The notes: a model not told the origin generated them from the letters alone. DNA of 64,000 nt from Melittangium boletus DSM 14713 (GCF_002305855.1 NZ_CP022163.1:2976292-3040291); one strand, 5' to 3'. Positions 1-9,429 are shown, numbered from the stretch's first letter. Made by a program: numbers and translations.

Positions 1-813
1 GCCCTATCGCTCTACAACCGCACCAACCCCGTCATCCAGGGAGTGAAGAAGGCGCACGCGCTCTTCAGCTTCACCCCCTACGATCCGAACGTGTACGTGC
101 TCGCCGACGAGCGCCGCGTGTTCCCCGGCATGGAGAACATGAAACCCGGCTGGAGCACGCTCTCCACGCGCATCTACGATGACCCGGGTCTGCGCGCCCG
201 CTACGCCGCCCGGCTGCGCACGCTGCTCGACACATGGTTCACCGAGGAGAACATCGGGGCGCGCGTCGAGGCCCAGCACGCCCTGCTCGCGCCCTACATC
301 ACCCCGGATGCCTCCGGCAGGACGCGGGACCCCTACGTCAGTCCGGACCACGTCGCGCGCAGCGTCGAGTACCTGCGCCGCTTCGTGCGCGAGCGCCGGG
401 CCTGGTTGCTCCAGCACCTCCAGGACATCGAGATGCACGGCAACAACGCGCTCGTCATCGACCGGGTGGGCCGGGACGGCTCCGGCGCCTTCTGGGTACA
501 GCTCTACAACCGGAGCACCCAGCCGGTGGCGCTGGGCGGGCTCCAGCTCTCGGGCTTCACCCGCGTTCCCGCCCAGTGGACACTGCCCGAGCGCTCGCTC
601 GCGCCTGGACAAGTGGTGACCTTCCGCCAGAACGCCGAGGGACCCGAGCGGCTGGGGGCGACGCTGGATCCCCAGGCGCCCGAGCTCTCGCTCTACTCGG
701 CGGATGGACTGCGGGCCCTGGACCTGCTGTGGCTCGCGCCCTTGAAGCCGGGCGAGGCCTACGGCCGGACGCCCCGGGGTGCCGAGACCTTCGGCGTCCA
801 GACGGGCCCGTAG
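1..813 (+). CDS. CotH kinase family protein, C-terminal part (5' end outside window)
   Basis: The frame is open from the first base and ends with TAG at 811-813, so only the last 270 codons are present. The first half, with conserved tryptophans and a long arginine-rich helical stretch (LRTLLDTWF, YLRRFVRERR), looks like the C-terminal part of CotH-type spore-coat kinase-like proteins. The last ~110 residues (NNALVIDRVG to the end) look like a beta-sandwich lamin-tail-type domain. CotH proteins are atypical protein kinases, and myxobacteria encode several secreted ones. A second CotH protein lies at 16.4-18.2 kb. The stop is 4 nt from the convergent histidine kinase gene. The family call is moderate because the catalytic half is missing. 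Confidence 0.6.
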   Translation, partial: ALSLYNRTNPVIQGVKKAHALFSFTPYDPNVYVLADERRVFPGMENMKPGWSTLSTRIYDDPGLRARYAARLRTLLDTWFTEENIGARVEAQHALLAPYITPDASGRTRDPYVSPDHVARSVEYLRRFVRERRAWLLQHLQDIEMHGNNALVIDRVGRDGSGAFWVQLYNRSTQPVALGGLQLSGFTRVPAQWTLPERSLAPGQVVTFRQNAEGPERLGATLDPQAPELSLYSADGLRALDLLWLAPLKPGEAYGRTPRGAETFGVQTGP

Positions 814-817
814 GCCC

Positions 818-2047
818 TCACGCGCGGCGCAACGGCGGATGGCGCGGCAGCCGCACGGAGAAACACGTTCCCCGGGCCGCGGAGGACTCCACGTCCACGC
901 GGCCTCCATGGACCTCGACGAGGTGCTTCACGATGTACAGCCCGAGCCCCACGCTGCGGCCGCCCGAGCCCCCCTCCGAGAGTCCCCGCGTCATCGGCTC
1001 GAAGAGGCGGGCGCGCAGTTGCGCCGGAATGGGCGCGCCCTGGTTGTGCACCGAGAGCAGGACGTCCTCGCCTTCCCCCCGGGTGATGACCTCGATGGAC
1101 GTGTCCGCGGGGCTGTAGTTCACCGCGTTGCACACGAGGTTGGTGACGACCTGGGAGAGCCGGTCCGCGTCCCACTCCCCGAACGCATCCCCCTCGTGCC
1201 GCAGGAGGAACACGCGCGAGGGACTGCCCATGCGCACTTCCTGGACCGTCTGCGCGACGAGGGCGTGAAAGTCGAGCGGCCGGGGCTCGACTCGGATGCC
1301 GCCGCCCAACCGGGCCTGGGTGAAGTCGAGCAGATCCCTCACCATCCGGTGGCAACGCTCGGCGCTCGACAGCAGGTGTGCCACGACCTGGTGGGACTTG
1401 GCATCCGCCTTCACCCGGTGCAGCAGCATGTGCCCGCCCATGATGATGGCGCTCAGCGGATTGCGCAGATCATGGGAGACGATGCCGATGAGCTTCTGCT
1501 CGAAGTCCGCGTGGATGCGAGCCTCTTCCTCCGCGTGCTTGTCGGCGGTGATGTCCGCGGCCGCGCCCGTGAGGTAGCGCGGGGCACCGTCCTCGTCGGG
1601 CAGCACCATGCCCCGGTCACGTACCCAGCGCACGCCCCCATCTGGCCGCACGACACGGTAGTCCACGGAGAAGGGGCGCTGTTCGCGCAGGGTCCGCTGC
1701 AACTCGGTGTCGACACGCTCCACGTCCTCGGGATGCACGAGCTGGCGCCAGTCCTGGGGCGGCGCCTCCGACGGAGTCACCTCCAGGCCCAGGATGTTGT
1801 TGAGCGAGGCGTCCCGCGTGATGAGGCCCGTGAACACGTCCAGACGCCATGTCCCCATCCGAGCGGCCGCGAGGGCCGCCGTGAGCCGTGCCGCCCCCTC
1901 GCTCCGAGCCGAGTACTCCCGAGCCAGGGCCTGCTCAGCGGCCAGACGCGCGGCCCGCTCGCGTCTCCAGGCCGCCTCGAGGTCCTCAGGCACGGAGTCG
2001 TCGCGCCGGGACGCGGGCGGAGAAGCAAGTGTCGAGGAGGGATCCAT
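818..2047 (-). CDS. PAS-domain sensor histidine kinase
   Basis: Soluble 409-residue kinase with no membrane segment. Residues 1-60 form an Ala/Arg-rich helix. A PAS/PAC domain covers about 60-170 (GTWRLD, HPEDVERV, RPDGGVRWVRDRG). The HisKA domain has the phospho-acceptor His at about 192 in SHDLRNPLSA. The HATPase domain shows the N box around 303-310 (LVCNAVN) and the G2 box SVGLGLYIVKH near 366. No receiver domain is attached and no response regulator is adjacent, so it is an orphan kinase. The start has no clear Shine-Dalgarno sequence and could be slightly internal. It faces the CotH-type gene convergently. Confidence 0.85.
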   Translation of the reverse strand: MDPSSTLASPPASRRDDSVPEDLEAAWRRERAARLAAEQALAREYSARSEGAARLTAALAAARMGTWRLDVFTGLITRDASLNNILGLEVTPSEAPPQDWRQLVHPEDVERVDTELQRTLREQRPFSVDYRVVRPDGGVRWVRDRGMVLPDEDGAPRYLTGAAADITADKHAEEEARIHADFEQKLIGIVSHDLRNPLSAIIMGGHMLLHRVKADAKSHQVVAHLLSSAERCHRMVRDLLDFTQARLGGGIRVEPRPLDFHALVAQTVQEVRMGSPSRVFLLRHEGDAFGEWDADRLSQVVTNLVCNAVNYSPADTSIEVITRGEGEDVLLSVHNQGAPIPAQLRARLFEPMTRGLSEGGSGGRSVGLGLYIVKHLVEVHGGRVDVESSAARGTCFSVRLPRHPPLRRA

Positions 2048-2188
2048 GAGCGCGTCTGGAAGTTCTGGAGCGATGAGGAAAACCTGGGGTCGTGCCGGAA
2101 GGAACCTCGCACGTCATGGAAGAAGGAGCGGGCCATGAAGATGAACCCGGTGGGCGGAGCCCGTGTTACCCGCTCATTTTCCTTTATT

Positions 2189-2749
2189 TCAGCCCCAAGG
2201 GCCATTCTTGATCATTCGGTCGAAGACGTGGCCACTGAGCAGCAACGAGCCGTCCTCTCGGTAGCCCCTCCGCTCGTACAGCCGGCGAGCCTTCGTATTC
2301 TCCTGGTCGACCAGGAGCATGATTTTCGGATGCCCGAGCGCATCGGCCTTCCGCTCGAACGCGTCGAGCAGGAGCGTGCCAATCCCACCGCCCTGGTAGT
2401 CCGCATCCACCGCGAGGGAATCCAGGTAGTACTCGTCCTCGCGCGCCTCCGGGATGACACCGCTCGGGTCACCCCCGATGGCGCGTAGCCGCTCGATGAA
2501 CGGGCGGTCCAGGTCCGGAATCTGGCTGCCGTGATAGGCCGACAGGAAGCCGATCACCCGCCCATCGGCTTCGTGGACCCAGACGTGCTCGTGGCTGACC
2601 CGGTTGCGCGCCTGTCGGAAGAACGACTCCAGCACCCGGAGGGCCTCGGCCTTGTCCCGCGTGCCGGACAGGGTGTGCGCGATGTCGCCGATCGCCGTGT
2701 ACATGAGACGCACGACGATGGCGGCATCCTCGGGAGTCGCGGGCCTCAT
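2189..2749 (-). CDS. GNAT family N-acetyltransferase
   Basis: Protein of 186 residues with a GNAT fold. The acetyl-CoA loop DADYQGGGIGTLLLD lies near 118-132, followed by the C-terminal beta-bulge motif (NTKARRLYERRGY) typical of enzymes that acetylate small amines or protein N-termini. The substrate cannot be read from sequence. The ATG lies 3 nt after the stop of the AgmC-like gene, so it is probably the last gene of the OmpA/AgmC-like operon, although a functional link is not evident. Confidence 0.85.
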   Translation of the reverse strand: MRPATPEDAAIVVRLMYTAIGDIAHTLSGTRDKAEALRVLESFFRQARNRVSHEHVWVHEADGRVIGFLSAYHGSQIPDLDRPFIERLRAIGGDPSGVIPEAREDEYYLDSLAVDADYQGGGIGTLLLDAFERKADALGHPKIMLLVDQENTKARRLYERRGYREDGSLLLSGHVFDRMIKNGPWG

Positions 2750-2752
2750 GGC

Positions 2753-4789
2753 TCAGTGAGGAGAGCCACCGTGACGCCGACGGCGGAGGCCCATGGCGAG
2801 CGCGCCCAGGGAGAACAGCAGGAGCGAGGTGTCACGTCCCGCGGACGAGCAACCGACACCATCCCCGAGCAACGCGAGGTCCGCGACCGTGACCTTGAAG
2901 TTCTGAATGGTGGGCTCGCCCACGTTCCCAGCGCGGTCCTCGGCGCGCACTTGCAGGGAGTGCGCACCATCGACCAGCTCCGGGAAGACGCCATCGGCCG
3001 GGCAAGGACCGAACTCGGCTCCGTCCAGGCTGCACGTGTAGGTCACGCCCTCTTCGTTCGCGCCGAACTCGAACTTTGGATTGCGCTCCCGGATGGCGCC
3101 GTTGGGTCCAGAGATGGTGGTCCTCGGGGGCGTGATGTCCACGAGGAAGGTGTTGGGCGTGCCGTTGAGGCTCTGCGCGGCATCCACCACGATGGCGGTT
3201 TCCACCCGGTGTTCGCTCTCGGAGAGGTCCCGGGGGAGGTCGAAGGAGTAGTTCCCCTTGTCATCGGACATCACGCGGCCGAGTTCCTCGCCATCCAGGA
3301 AGAGGATGACCTCGGTGTTGGGCGCGGCCTCCGCGTAGATCCGAGCCGTGCCCGTGATGCGAGGACGAACGTTGTTGGTGATGAGGCCCGTGGCTGGCGT
3401 GCTCACCGAAGGAGGCGTGGGGATGATGAAGCCGTACTCCTTCTTGTTCTTGGTGGGATCGCTGGATTCGCCCTTCGTAGCCCCGTAAGCACCTTCCGCG
3501 GGGATGAGCTGACCACCCGGGGCAGCCCCCTCGGCGACGAGCGCACAGGAACCTCCCAACGAGGCCTGGAACAGCATCTGCCCCGCGCCGCCACCGCCAC
3601 CTGGCCCCACGCGACCGGAGGCAAGAGAGGAAGTGCTTCCAATTCCACCACTGGCGACGACGGCGCCACAAACAGCCGACCTGACGACCCGAGCATAGAT
3701 GGAGCCACCCGCCCCGCCACCACTACCCCCCTCGGAGAAAGTGCCCACCGAGCCACCCGAGGCGGTGATGGTGCCGGAGCCCGAAAGTTGGCTGGCCCGG
3801 AGGAAGACGACGCCACCACCCGCACCAGCCGTCCCACCCACCACGGTGCCATGACCCGCTCCGCCTCCACCACCGAACGTCAGCTGGGTCAGCACCGAGG
3901 TATTGAGCGCCACCCCCCCCAGACCTCCTACGTTCCGCCCACCGTCGCTCGCACCATCCGACCGTCCCCCCTGTCCCCCGCTCCCTCCGTTGCCACCACC
4001 ACCACCGCCCGACCTGAAGCAGACAGCACCGCCCGCGCCATTGGCCACATTCCCGCGTCCTGTCTGCGTGGACCCGTAGCGCGCCGCACCACCAATTCCC
4101 TCGCCCTTTTGAGAGCCCGAGGGAGTGCTCTGGTCCACTTCCGAGCACCCCCTGCCTCCAGCGAGATCCGCGACGTACTGGCCGCCTCGAAAACCCAACC
4201 CATCCACGGTGATGATGCCCTGGTTGTTCACTTCGTTCTGGGCCAGGAAGGCGACGACGCCACCCGTGCTCCCATCCCAGGGAGAGGCCGTGATGGACCG
4301 TCCCACGGGGACACTGACGGAGGTGTACTCCGGGACCCGGATGACCTGCGTCACGTTCGCCGCGAAGTTGTGAACGAGTGGAGCCGTCAGTTCCAGCGTC
4401 GCGGAGGTTCCCTGCGGCGTCACGGACTTCAGTCTCGCCAGTTCCCACCGACCCACCGGACTATTGGTCAGATCAACGGGCCCCAGTGCTCCCGAGACGG
4501 GCGCGGGCACGAGGCCCGTCGCCTGGTACACCAGAATCAGGTCCCCCTCCTTGAAGCAGGGGTCTCCGACGCAAGCCCCCACTGAAATGGAGAGGGCCTT
4601 GCGCGCCAGAGGCGCTGTCACGGGCGCGTAGGCGTTGACGATGATGGCGCTGCCCGTGGGGACCGTGAGCGCCCCGTTACGCCCCGTGCCTACCCCGAAT
4701 GTGTCCGGCTCCGCCCGCGCCGAGGTCGAGCCCAGGGCCAACACGCCCATGGCGGCGGGCAGCCACTTCCTCATGAATGGAGTCCTCAT
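2753..4789 (-). CDS. agmC: AgmC-like adventurous gliding motility protein with MYXO-CTERM-type tail
   Basis: Exported, glycine-rich surface protein of 678 residues resembling myxobacterial proteins annotated as adventurous-gliding protein AgmC. The ATG at 4789 is chosen because AAGGAGG lies 8 nt upstream, inside the 3' end of the preceding ompA-like gene; an in-frame ATG 30 nt further upstream lacks this. Domains: signal peptide (RKWLPAAMGVLALGSTSARA), an N-terminal region (PDTFGVGTGRNG), a central run of GGGGG-rich repeats, and Ig/Big-like modules (ITPPRTTISGP, TYTCSLDGAEFG). The C-terminus is GVGCSSAGRD, then a hydrophobic helix and RRRR. That matches the MYXO-CTERM layout of an invariant Cys, a membrane segment and an Arg cluster. 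Downstream of an OmpA-like protein, it is likely part of an envelope assembly. Confidence 0.72.
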   Translation of the reverse strand: MRTPFMRKWLPAAMGVLALGSTSARAEPDTFGVGTGRNGALTVPTGSAIIVNAYAPVTAPLARKALSISVGACVGDPCFKEGDLILVYQATGLVPAPVSGALGPVDLTNSPVGRWELARLKSVTPQGTSATLELTAPLVHNFAANVTQVIRVPEYTSVSVPVGRSITASPWDGSTGGVVAFLAQNEVNNQGIITVDGLGFRGGQYVADLAGGRGCSEVDQSTPSGSQKGEGIGGAARYGSTQTGRGNVANGAGGAVCFRSGGGGGGNGGSGGQGGRSDGASDGGRNVGGLGGVALNTSVLTQLTFGGGGGAGHGTVVGGTAGAGGGVVFLRASQLSGSGTITASGGSVGTFSEGGSGGGAGGSIYARVVRSAVCGAVVASGGIGSTSSLASGRVGPGGGGGAGQMLFQASLGGSCALVAEGAAPGGQLIPAEGAYGATKGESSDPTKNKKEYGFIIPTPPSVSTPATGLITNNVRPRITGTARIYAEAAPNTEVILFLDGEELGRVMSDDKGNYSFDLPRDLSESEHRVETAIVVDAAQSLNGTPNTFLVDITPPRTTISGPNGAIRERNPKFEFGANEEGVTYTCSLDGAEFGPCPADGVFPELVDGAHSLQVRAEDRAGNVGEPTIQNFKVTVADLALLGDGVGCSSAGRDTSLLLFSLGALAMGLRRRRHGGSPH

Positions 4790-4808
4790 GGACATTGCCT
4801 CCTTACAG

Positions 4809-6671
4809 CTACTGCGCACTGCCGGGGTTTTCAGGATTGACGATGGAGAACACCACGCGGCGGTTGGCCGCGCGGCCCCTCGATGTCTTGTTCGTGGCGA
4901 TGGGCCGGTCGGGCCCGTAGCCCTTCGCCTCCAACCGCGCGGGGTCCACGCCCTTCTTCACGAGGAACTTGCGCACCGACTCCGCTCGCGCCAACGACAG
5001 CTTGCGGTTGGTCTCGGCCTTTCCGCGGGTGTCCGTGTGTCCCTCGATGACCACCTTCTCGATCTCCGGGTGCTGCTTGATGACCTTGGCGATCTGATTG
5101 AGCATCTTGAAGGAACGCGCGCGGATGACCGCCCGGTTGGTGGCGAAGAACACCGCCTGCTTGATCTTCAGTTCATTCTTCTGGATGACAACGAACTGCT
5201 TTTCCTTCGCCGGGCAGCCCTGGTTGGAGGCAACGCCCTTCTCCGTGGGGCAGTTGTCCACGTGGTCCGCCACGCCATCGCCGTCCGTGTCCTTCGACGG
5301 ACAGCCCCGCAGTTCCACGAGGCCCGCCTCGGTCGGGCAAGCGTCCCGCTCGTCCACCACGCCATCGCCGTCCGTGTCCCGCACCGGGCAGCCCTGGCGC
5401 TCGACCGGACCCGCCTCCTTCGGGCACTTGTCCTTCTCGTCCTCGAGGCCATCGCCGTCCGAGTCCCGTACCGGGCAACCCTGGCGCTCGGGCGGACCTG
5501 CTTCCCACGGGCACTTGTCCTTCTCGTCGTCGATGCCATCTCCGTCATGGTCCGTCACGGGGCAGCCCTGGAACTCGGCCAGACCTGGCTGGAAGGGACA
5601 CTTGTCCACGGTGTCGATGATGCCGTCGCCGTCCGTGTCCTTCACCGGGCAGCCCTTGCGCTCGGCGGGACCCGGCACCTGGGGGCACTCGTCGTACCGG
5701 TTGATCACACCGTCGCCATCGTCATCGAACCGCGAGGGGTCCGGCTCGGTGCCGCCAAAGGCCACGCCGAGCAGCACCCGGAAGAAGGGTGTGCCCGGCG
5801 TATCGCCGAAGCCAGGGCCCCCGAGTGCATAGAGCTCCGTCGACTCACCCACGGGCAGGCGCAGACCCGCGAGCACTTCAATGGCCCTGGACTGGCGCGT
5901 GAGCGGCACCGTGCCGCGCACGTTGAGTTCTCCGCGCAGCCCATAGCCCGTGGTGGCGAGCACCGCGCCCAGGCGCACCTCGTTGCCCAGCTCGTCCTGG
6001 ACGTTGAAATCCTCGTAGAGGACGGTCGTGGGCCGCACCAGCGCGCCCGCCTCCAGGCCGAGTCGCACCGGGCCGAGGCGCCGGCCCAGCATCAGCTTGG
6101 GCGCGAAGCGGAAGGTGCTGTCACGGGAAAGCGTCTCCACGCTGCCCACGGGCAGGCCCACGCCCAACTCCACCGCCAGGTCCAACGGGTTCTCGCGCCG
6201 CTGCGCGAGCAGGCCCAGTCGCACGGTCACCGAGGGCGTGCCCAGGCCCGTCTGCGCGGGAGCGTTGATGCCCCGGCTACTGAGATCCTCGCCGCGCTGC
6301 CAGGCCACCAGGGGCAGATGGGCGCCCAGTTCCAGCCAGCTCAGCGGCGTCCAGGCCAGCAGCAGGTGCGCCGTGGCCCGGTCCGACACCACCGAGCCCA
6401 GGCGCTCTCCATCCGAGAACAACACCAGGGGGTTCTTCTCGTAATGGCCCGCGAGCGAGAGGCGAAAGCCTCCCGGGGGAAGCAACTCGCCGGTGCCCAT
6501 CACCAGCGAGCCCTTGCCATTGTGATTCAGTTCCAGACGCTCCAGCTCGAAGCCCTTCACCAGACCCTCGGGCTGAGCGAACGAGACCGAGGCCCACAAC
6601 ACAGCGGCCACGGTGGAAAGACGCACGTACCCGGCCAGGCTCGGCGAGGGGTACGGCTGGGTGTGACTCAT
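4809..6671 (-). CDS. OmpA-family outer-membrane protein with thrombospondin type-3 calcium repeats
   Basis: Start ATG at 6671 is preceded by GGAGAAG; longer in-frame starts give no signal peptide. Signal peptide ends near VSFAQ. Residues ~30-285 form a predicted beta-rich outer-membrane domain. Six tandem type-3 repeats follow (DxDGDGxxDxxDxCP, spaced by PxxxGCP). The C-terminal OmpA peptidoglycan-binding domain has IEGHTDTRGKAETN, LSLARAESVRKFL and GVDPARLEAKGYG. The repeats are expected to bind calcium and form a stiff arm between barrel and peptidoglycan. The stop lies just upstream of the AgmC-like start, whose ribosome-binding site is in this gene's last codons, so the two are co-translated. 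Confidence 0.9.
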   Translation of the reverse strand: MSHTQPYPSPSLAGYVRLSTVAAVLWASVSFAQPEGLVKGFELERLELNHNGKGSLVMGTGELLPPGGFRLSLAGHYEKNPLVLFSDGERLGSVVSDRATAHLLLAWTPLSWLELGAHLPLVAWQRGEDLSSRGINAPAQTGLGTPSVTVRLGLLAQRRENPLDLAVELGVGLPVGSVETLSRDSTFRFAPKLMLGRRLGPVRLGLEAGALVRPTTVLYEDFNVQDELGNEVRLGAVLATTGYGLRGELNVRGTVPLTRQSRAIEVLAGLRLPVGESTELYALGGPGFGDTPGTPFFRVLLGVAFGGTEPDPSRFDDDGDGVINRYDECPQVPGPAERKGCPVKDTDGDGIIDTVDKCPFQPGLAEFQGCPVTDHDGDGIDDEKDKCPWEAGPPERQGCPVRDSDGDGLEDEKDKCPKEAGPVERQGCPVRDTDGDGVVDERDACPTEAGLVELRGCPSKDTDGDGVADHVDNCPTEKGVASNQGCPAKEKQFVVIQKNELKIKQAVFFATNRAVIRARSFKMLNQIAKVIKQHPEIEKVVIEGHTDTRGKAETNRKLSLARAESVRKFLVKKGVDPARLEAKGYGPDRPIATNKTSRGRAANRRVVFSIVNPENPGSAQ

Positions 6672-6941
6672 AACTTCTCCGGATCGAGGACTCCACGGCT
6701 CAGGCGCCAGGCAGGCGTCCGCGCTTCCATTGCCTTCAGTTCCTCGCCTGACACCAGTCCATCTCAAGAGCGGGCAAGCGTTGCATGAAGCAGCCCTGAA
6801 TTCAGCGAGTTTCCACGTAGCCAGCGCTCATTCAAGACTCATCGAATCATTCGCCGGTCATGGGAATCCTCCCCACCAGGGAGTACAGCCGGACGGAGAT
6901 GATCCGATGCGGATGGAGCGAACAGCGTGGGGCTCCAAGCG

Positions 6942-8438
6942 TCAGAAGCGCTCGGGCTCGGTGTCGATGGGAGGCGGGATGTAGGCCGGGCCCTGGCCCG
7001 ACAAGGGCGGCTCCTTGGGCAGCACCACGCGGAAGCACGAGCCCTGGCCCACCTCGCTGCGCACGGACACCTGCCCGCCGTGCCCCTCCACGTAGCTCTT
7101 CACGATGGCCAGCCCCAGCCCGGCGCCGCCGTACTCGCGCGTCGGGCTGTCGTCCACCTGGTAGAAGCTCTGGAAGATGCGGTCGCGCTGGCTCTCGGGG
7201 ATGCCCACGCCGGTGTCCTCCACCTCGATGGAGTAGCCCGTCACGCCCAGCTCCGGACGGGGGCCCAGCTCCGACAGGCGCACGTCGATGCGCCCCTGGC
7301 CCGGCGTGAACTTCACCGCGTTGGCCAACAGGTTCACCACCACCTGCCGCAACTTCTCCCGGTCACCCACCACGCGCGCCTGCACCACCGGCGGCATCCG
7401 CTGCTGGAGCGTCAGGCCCTTGCGCTGCGCCTGGGGCATCACGCTGGTGATGGCGCTCTCCACCAACTCCTGCACGTCCACCCACTCGAAGGCGAGCCGC
7501 ACCTTGCCCGCCTCGATCTGGCTCATGTCCAGGATGGAGGAGATGAGCTTGAGCAGCGTGTTGCCCTTCTCCATGATGGTGCGCACGAACTGCATCTGCT
7601 CGGGGTTGAGTCCGCCCACGAGCCCCTCGGCCAGCATCTCCGAGTAGCCGATGATGGAGGCCAGGGGCGTGCGCAGCTCGTGGCTCACCGTGGACAGGAA
7701 GCTCGACTTGCTGCGGTCCGACTCCTTGAGCCGCTGATTGAGCCGGAGCAACTGCGTGTTCTGCGACTCCAGCTCGCGCTGGGTCTCCAGCATGGCCTCC
7801 AGGTGCAGCTGCCCCGTGAGATAGGACTTCTGGCCGGCCGCCAGCAGCGCCGCGAGCACCTGGGCCATGTGCGTCTGCACCCGTGACACCTCGGCCTCGG
7901 ACAGGCGCCGCACCCGCGCCAGCAGTTCCCGCGCCCGCGCCACGTCCAGTCCCTCCACCTCCTCGAGCGCCGGCGACACGTCCCCCGCCTCCTCGGGCAC
8001 GAAGGGTCCGAAGACGATGCGACCGAGCACATCTCCTTCCCAGGAAATGGGGGCCACCACGTAGCGCAGGCCGCTGAAGCAGGGGTGCGTCCACGACTCG
8101 CTCGCCGAGGCCCCCAGTGGGGCGAGCCCCTGGGCGCCGGGCGGAGCCCCTGGGGGAGACTCGCTCAGACGCTCCATCAGCGAGCCGCGGCGTGCGCGGC
8201 CCCTCGGGGTGGCGTCGAGCAGGTCGCAGAAGTCCCGGCCCGGCCCCTGGGTGTCCGCGAGCGTGCGGCCGCGCTCGTCGATCACCCCCACCCCCATGTG
8301 GAACAGCTCCCCGAGGCTGTCCACCACGTCGCCGAAGGTGAGTGGATCCAGCAGGTCCACGAGCGACAGCTTGCGCTGCAGCGCCAGGCCGGCGTGCTCC
8401 GGCGGGTTGCCCGCGGCGCCCGGGTTGTCGGAGCTCAT
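6942..8438 (-). CDS. Sensor histidine kinase with N-terminal PocR-like ligand domain
   Basis: Cytoplasmic kinase of 498 residues. Residues ~24-150 resemble the PocR sensory domain: LSLVDLLDP at the start, GVGVIDERGR, a Cys in DFCDLL, and HPCFSGLRYVVAPI followed by GRIVFGPF. A coiled linker (about 165-245) precedes HisKA with His253 in STVSHELRTPLASIIG. HATPase boxes follow: LLANAVKFTP, DTGVGIP, GGAGLGLAIVKSYVEGHGG. PocR-type domains bind small ligands such as hydrocarbon derivatives; the ligand here is unknown. The ATG overlaps the stop of the upstream MglA-like gene (ATGA), so the two are translationally coupled. No response regulator is adjacent. Confidence 0.85.
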   Translation of the reverse strand: MSSDNPGAAGNPPEHAGLALQRKLSLVDLLDPLTFGDVVDSLGELFHMGVGVIDERGRTLADTQGPGRDFCDLLDATPRGRARRGSLMERLSESPPGAPPGAQGLAPLGASASESWTHPCFSGLRYVVAPISWEGDVLGRIVFGPFVPEEAGDVSPALEEVEGLDVARARELLARVRRLSEAEVSRVQTHMAQVLAALLAAGQKSYLTGQLHLEAMLETQRELESQNTQLLRLNQRLKESDRSKSSFLSTVSHELRTPLASIIGYSEMLAEGLVGGLNPEQMQFVRTIMEKGNTLLKLISSILDMSQIEAGKVRLAFEWVDVQELVESAITSVMPQAQRKGLTLQQRMPPVVQARVVGDREKLRQVVVNLLANAVKFTPGQGRIDVRLSELGPRPELGVTGYSIEVEDTGVGIPESQRDRIFQSFYQVDDSPTREYGGAGLGLAIVKSYVEGHGGQVSVRSEVGQGSCFRVVLPKEPPLSGQGPAYIPPPIDTEPERF

Positions 8439-9139
8439 CGCGCCTGGCTCCCCGTGGGCGGGTAGAGGGCTTCCAGGGAGGTGCCCGTGAGGTCCATCTG
8501 CTGGAAGATGTGGGTGAGGAATTCCTGCTCGCGCAGGCCGACGTTGCGCGACAAGCGCATGCGCTCATCCAGGTTGCGCCAGGCCGATTGCAAGAGCGCG
8601 TGCAGCGTCTCCATCACACCTTCTCCTCGAAGCGCCACCGCGCCCAGGATGGGCTCCGAGCCCCGCTGGCGAGCCGCCTCCAGCTCCTCGTCCGTCTGGG
8701 CGTCGGGCAGGTCTCGCTTGTTGAACTGGATGACCACCGGCACCTGGGAGCTGTCCAGGCCATTCTCCCTCATGTTCGCCCGGAGCCGCCGCCACGACGC
8801 GTTGTTCTCCGCGGCGGCGCTGCGGCGGCTGTCGGCGATGAAGGCCACCGCGTCGGCGTTCTGCAGCACCACGCGGCGCGTGGCGTCGTGGACGACCTGG
8901 CCCGGCACGGTGAAGAGCTTGAGCTTCACCTTGAAGCCGGAGCTGCTGGTGAAGAACACGGGGAGGAGATCGAAGAAGAGGGTGCGATCCTCGTGCGTCT
9001 CCACGCTGAGCAACCGGCCGCGAGCTTCCGGGCGGGCGCGCGCGTGGATGCAGCGCAGGTTCGTCGTCTTTCCACTCAGCCCGGGGCCGTAGTAGACGAT
9101 CTTCAAGGTGAGTTCGCGCTGGGCGTGGTTGAGTTGCAC
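8435..9139 (-). CDS. MglA-like Ras-superfamily GTPase
   Basis: Small GTPase of 234 residues closely resembling the MglA polarity switch. G1/P-loop YYGPGLSGKTTN (16-27), switch region FDLLP, G3-equivalent TVPGQVVHDATRR, hydrophobic VAFIADS, and G4 QFNKRDLP. The G3 loop has the family's TVPGQ rather than DxxG. It is ~40 residues longer than MglA (about 195), with a C-terminal extension (LREQEFLTHIFQQ). MglA directs motility machinery to the leading pole in Myxococcus; no mglB-like roadblock gene is next to this paralogue. Instead it is coupled by a 4-nt overlap to a PocR histidine kinase, suggesting a dedicated signalling pair. Confidence 0.88.
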   Translation of the reverse strand: MQLNHAQRELTLKIVYYGPGLSGKTTNLRCIHARARPEARGRLLSVETHEDRTLFFDLLPVFFTSSSGFKVKLKLFTVPGQVVHDATRRVVLQNADAVAFIADSRRSAAAENNASWRRLRANMRENGLDSSQVPVVIQFNKRDLPDAQTDEELEAARQRGSEPILGAVALRGEGVMETLHALLQSAWRNLDERMRLSRNVGLREQEFLTHIFQQMDLTGTSLEALYPPTGSQAR

Positions 9140-9205
9140 GTGCGGAGCTCAGGGCGCCGAGGGGAAGGGGGAAGGTTGGGCCAGCGCGCTCGATGCGGAC
9201 GGTTT

Positions 9206-9211
9206 TTTATA
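9206..9211 (-). promoter_or_regulatory. Candidate -10 element for the GTPase-kinase operon
   Basis: On the minus strand this reads TATAAA, in an AT-rich patch within an otherwise GC-rich 290-bp intergenic region, about 65 nt upstream of the GTPase ATG. A -35 match 17 nt upstream is weak (TTTCAA). Confidence 0.35.
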
Positions 9212-9429
9212 GTGAAAGGTGTTCAGCATTGAAAGCCGTCCCCTGTTTGTCGCATGGGGACGCCCCCGGACGAAGCGGGAGCGGGCGGCCTTGGAATGCC
9301 GCGAGCACGTGCGCAGTTTGGTGGAATCTGGCACCCCACTCCCCATGAGGGGAAATGTACGCCAAACCCTGGACGTGCACGAGCGGTGGCGAAGCGGTTA
9401 AGATCCTGAGTGCAATGGAGGAGCAAGGC

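Noticed and set aside
5200..5730. DNA-level tandem repeat array (spaced GACGGCGAT-like units on the complementary strand)
   Set aside because: Explained by the six calcium-binding protein repeats of the OmpA-family gene; the spacing is about one repeat of 30-35 codons and not CRISPR-like.
9381..9405. tRNA D-arm-like sequence (GGTGGCGAAGCGGTTA)
   Set aside because: Only the D-arm resembles a tRNA. No anticodon arm, T-arm or acceptor stem can be formed, and a gene begins 25 nt later.
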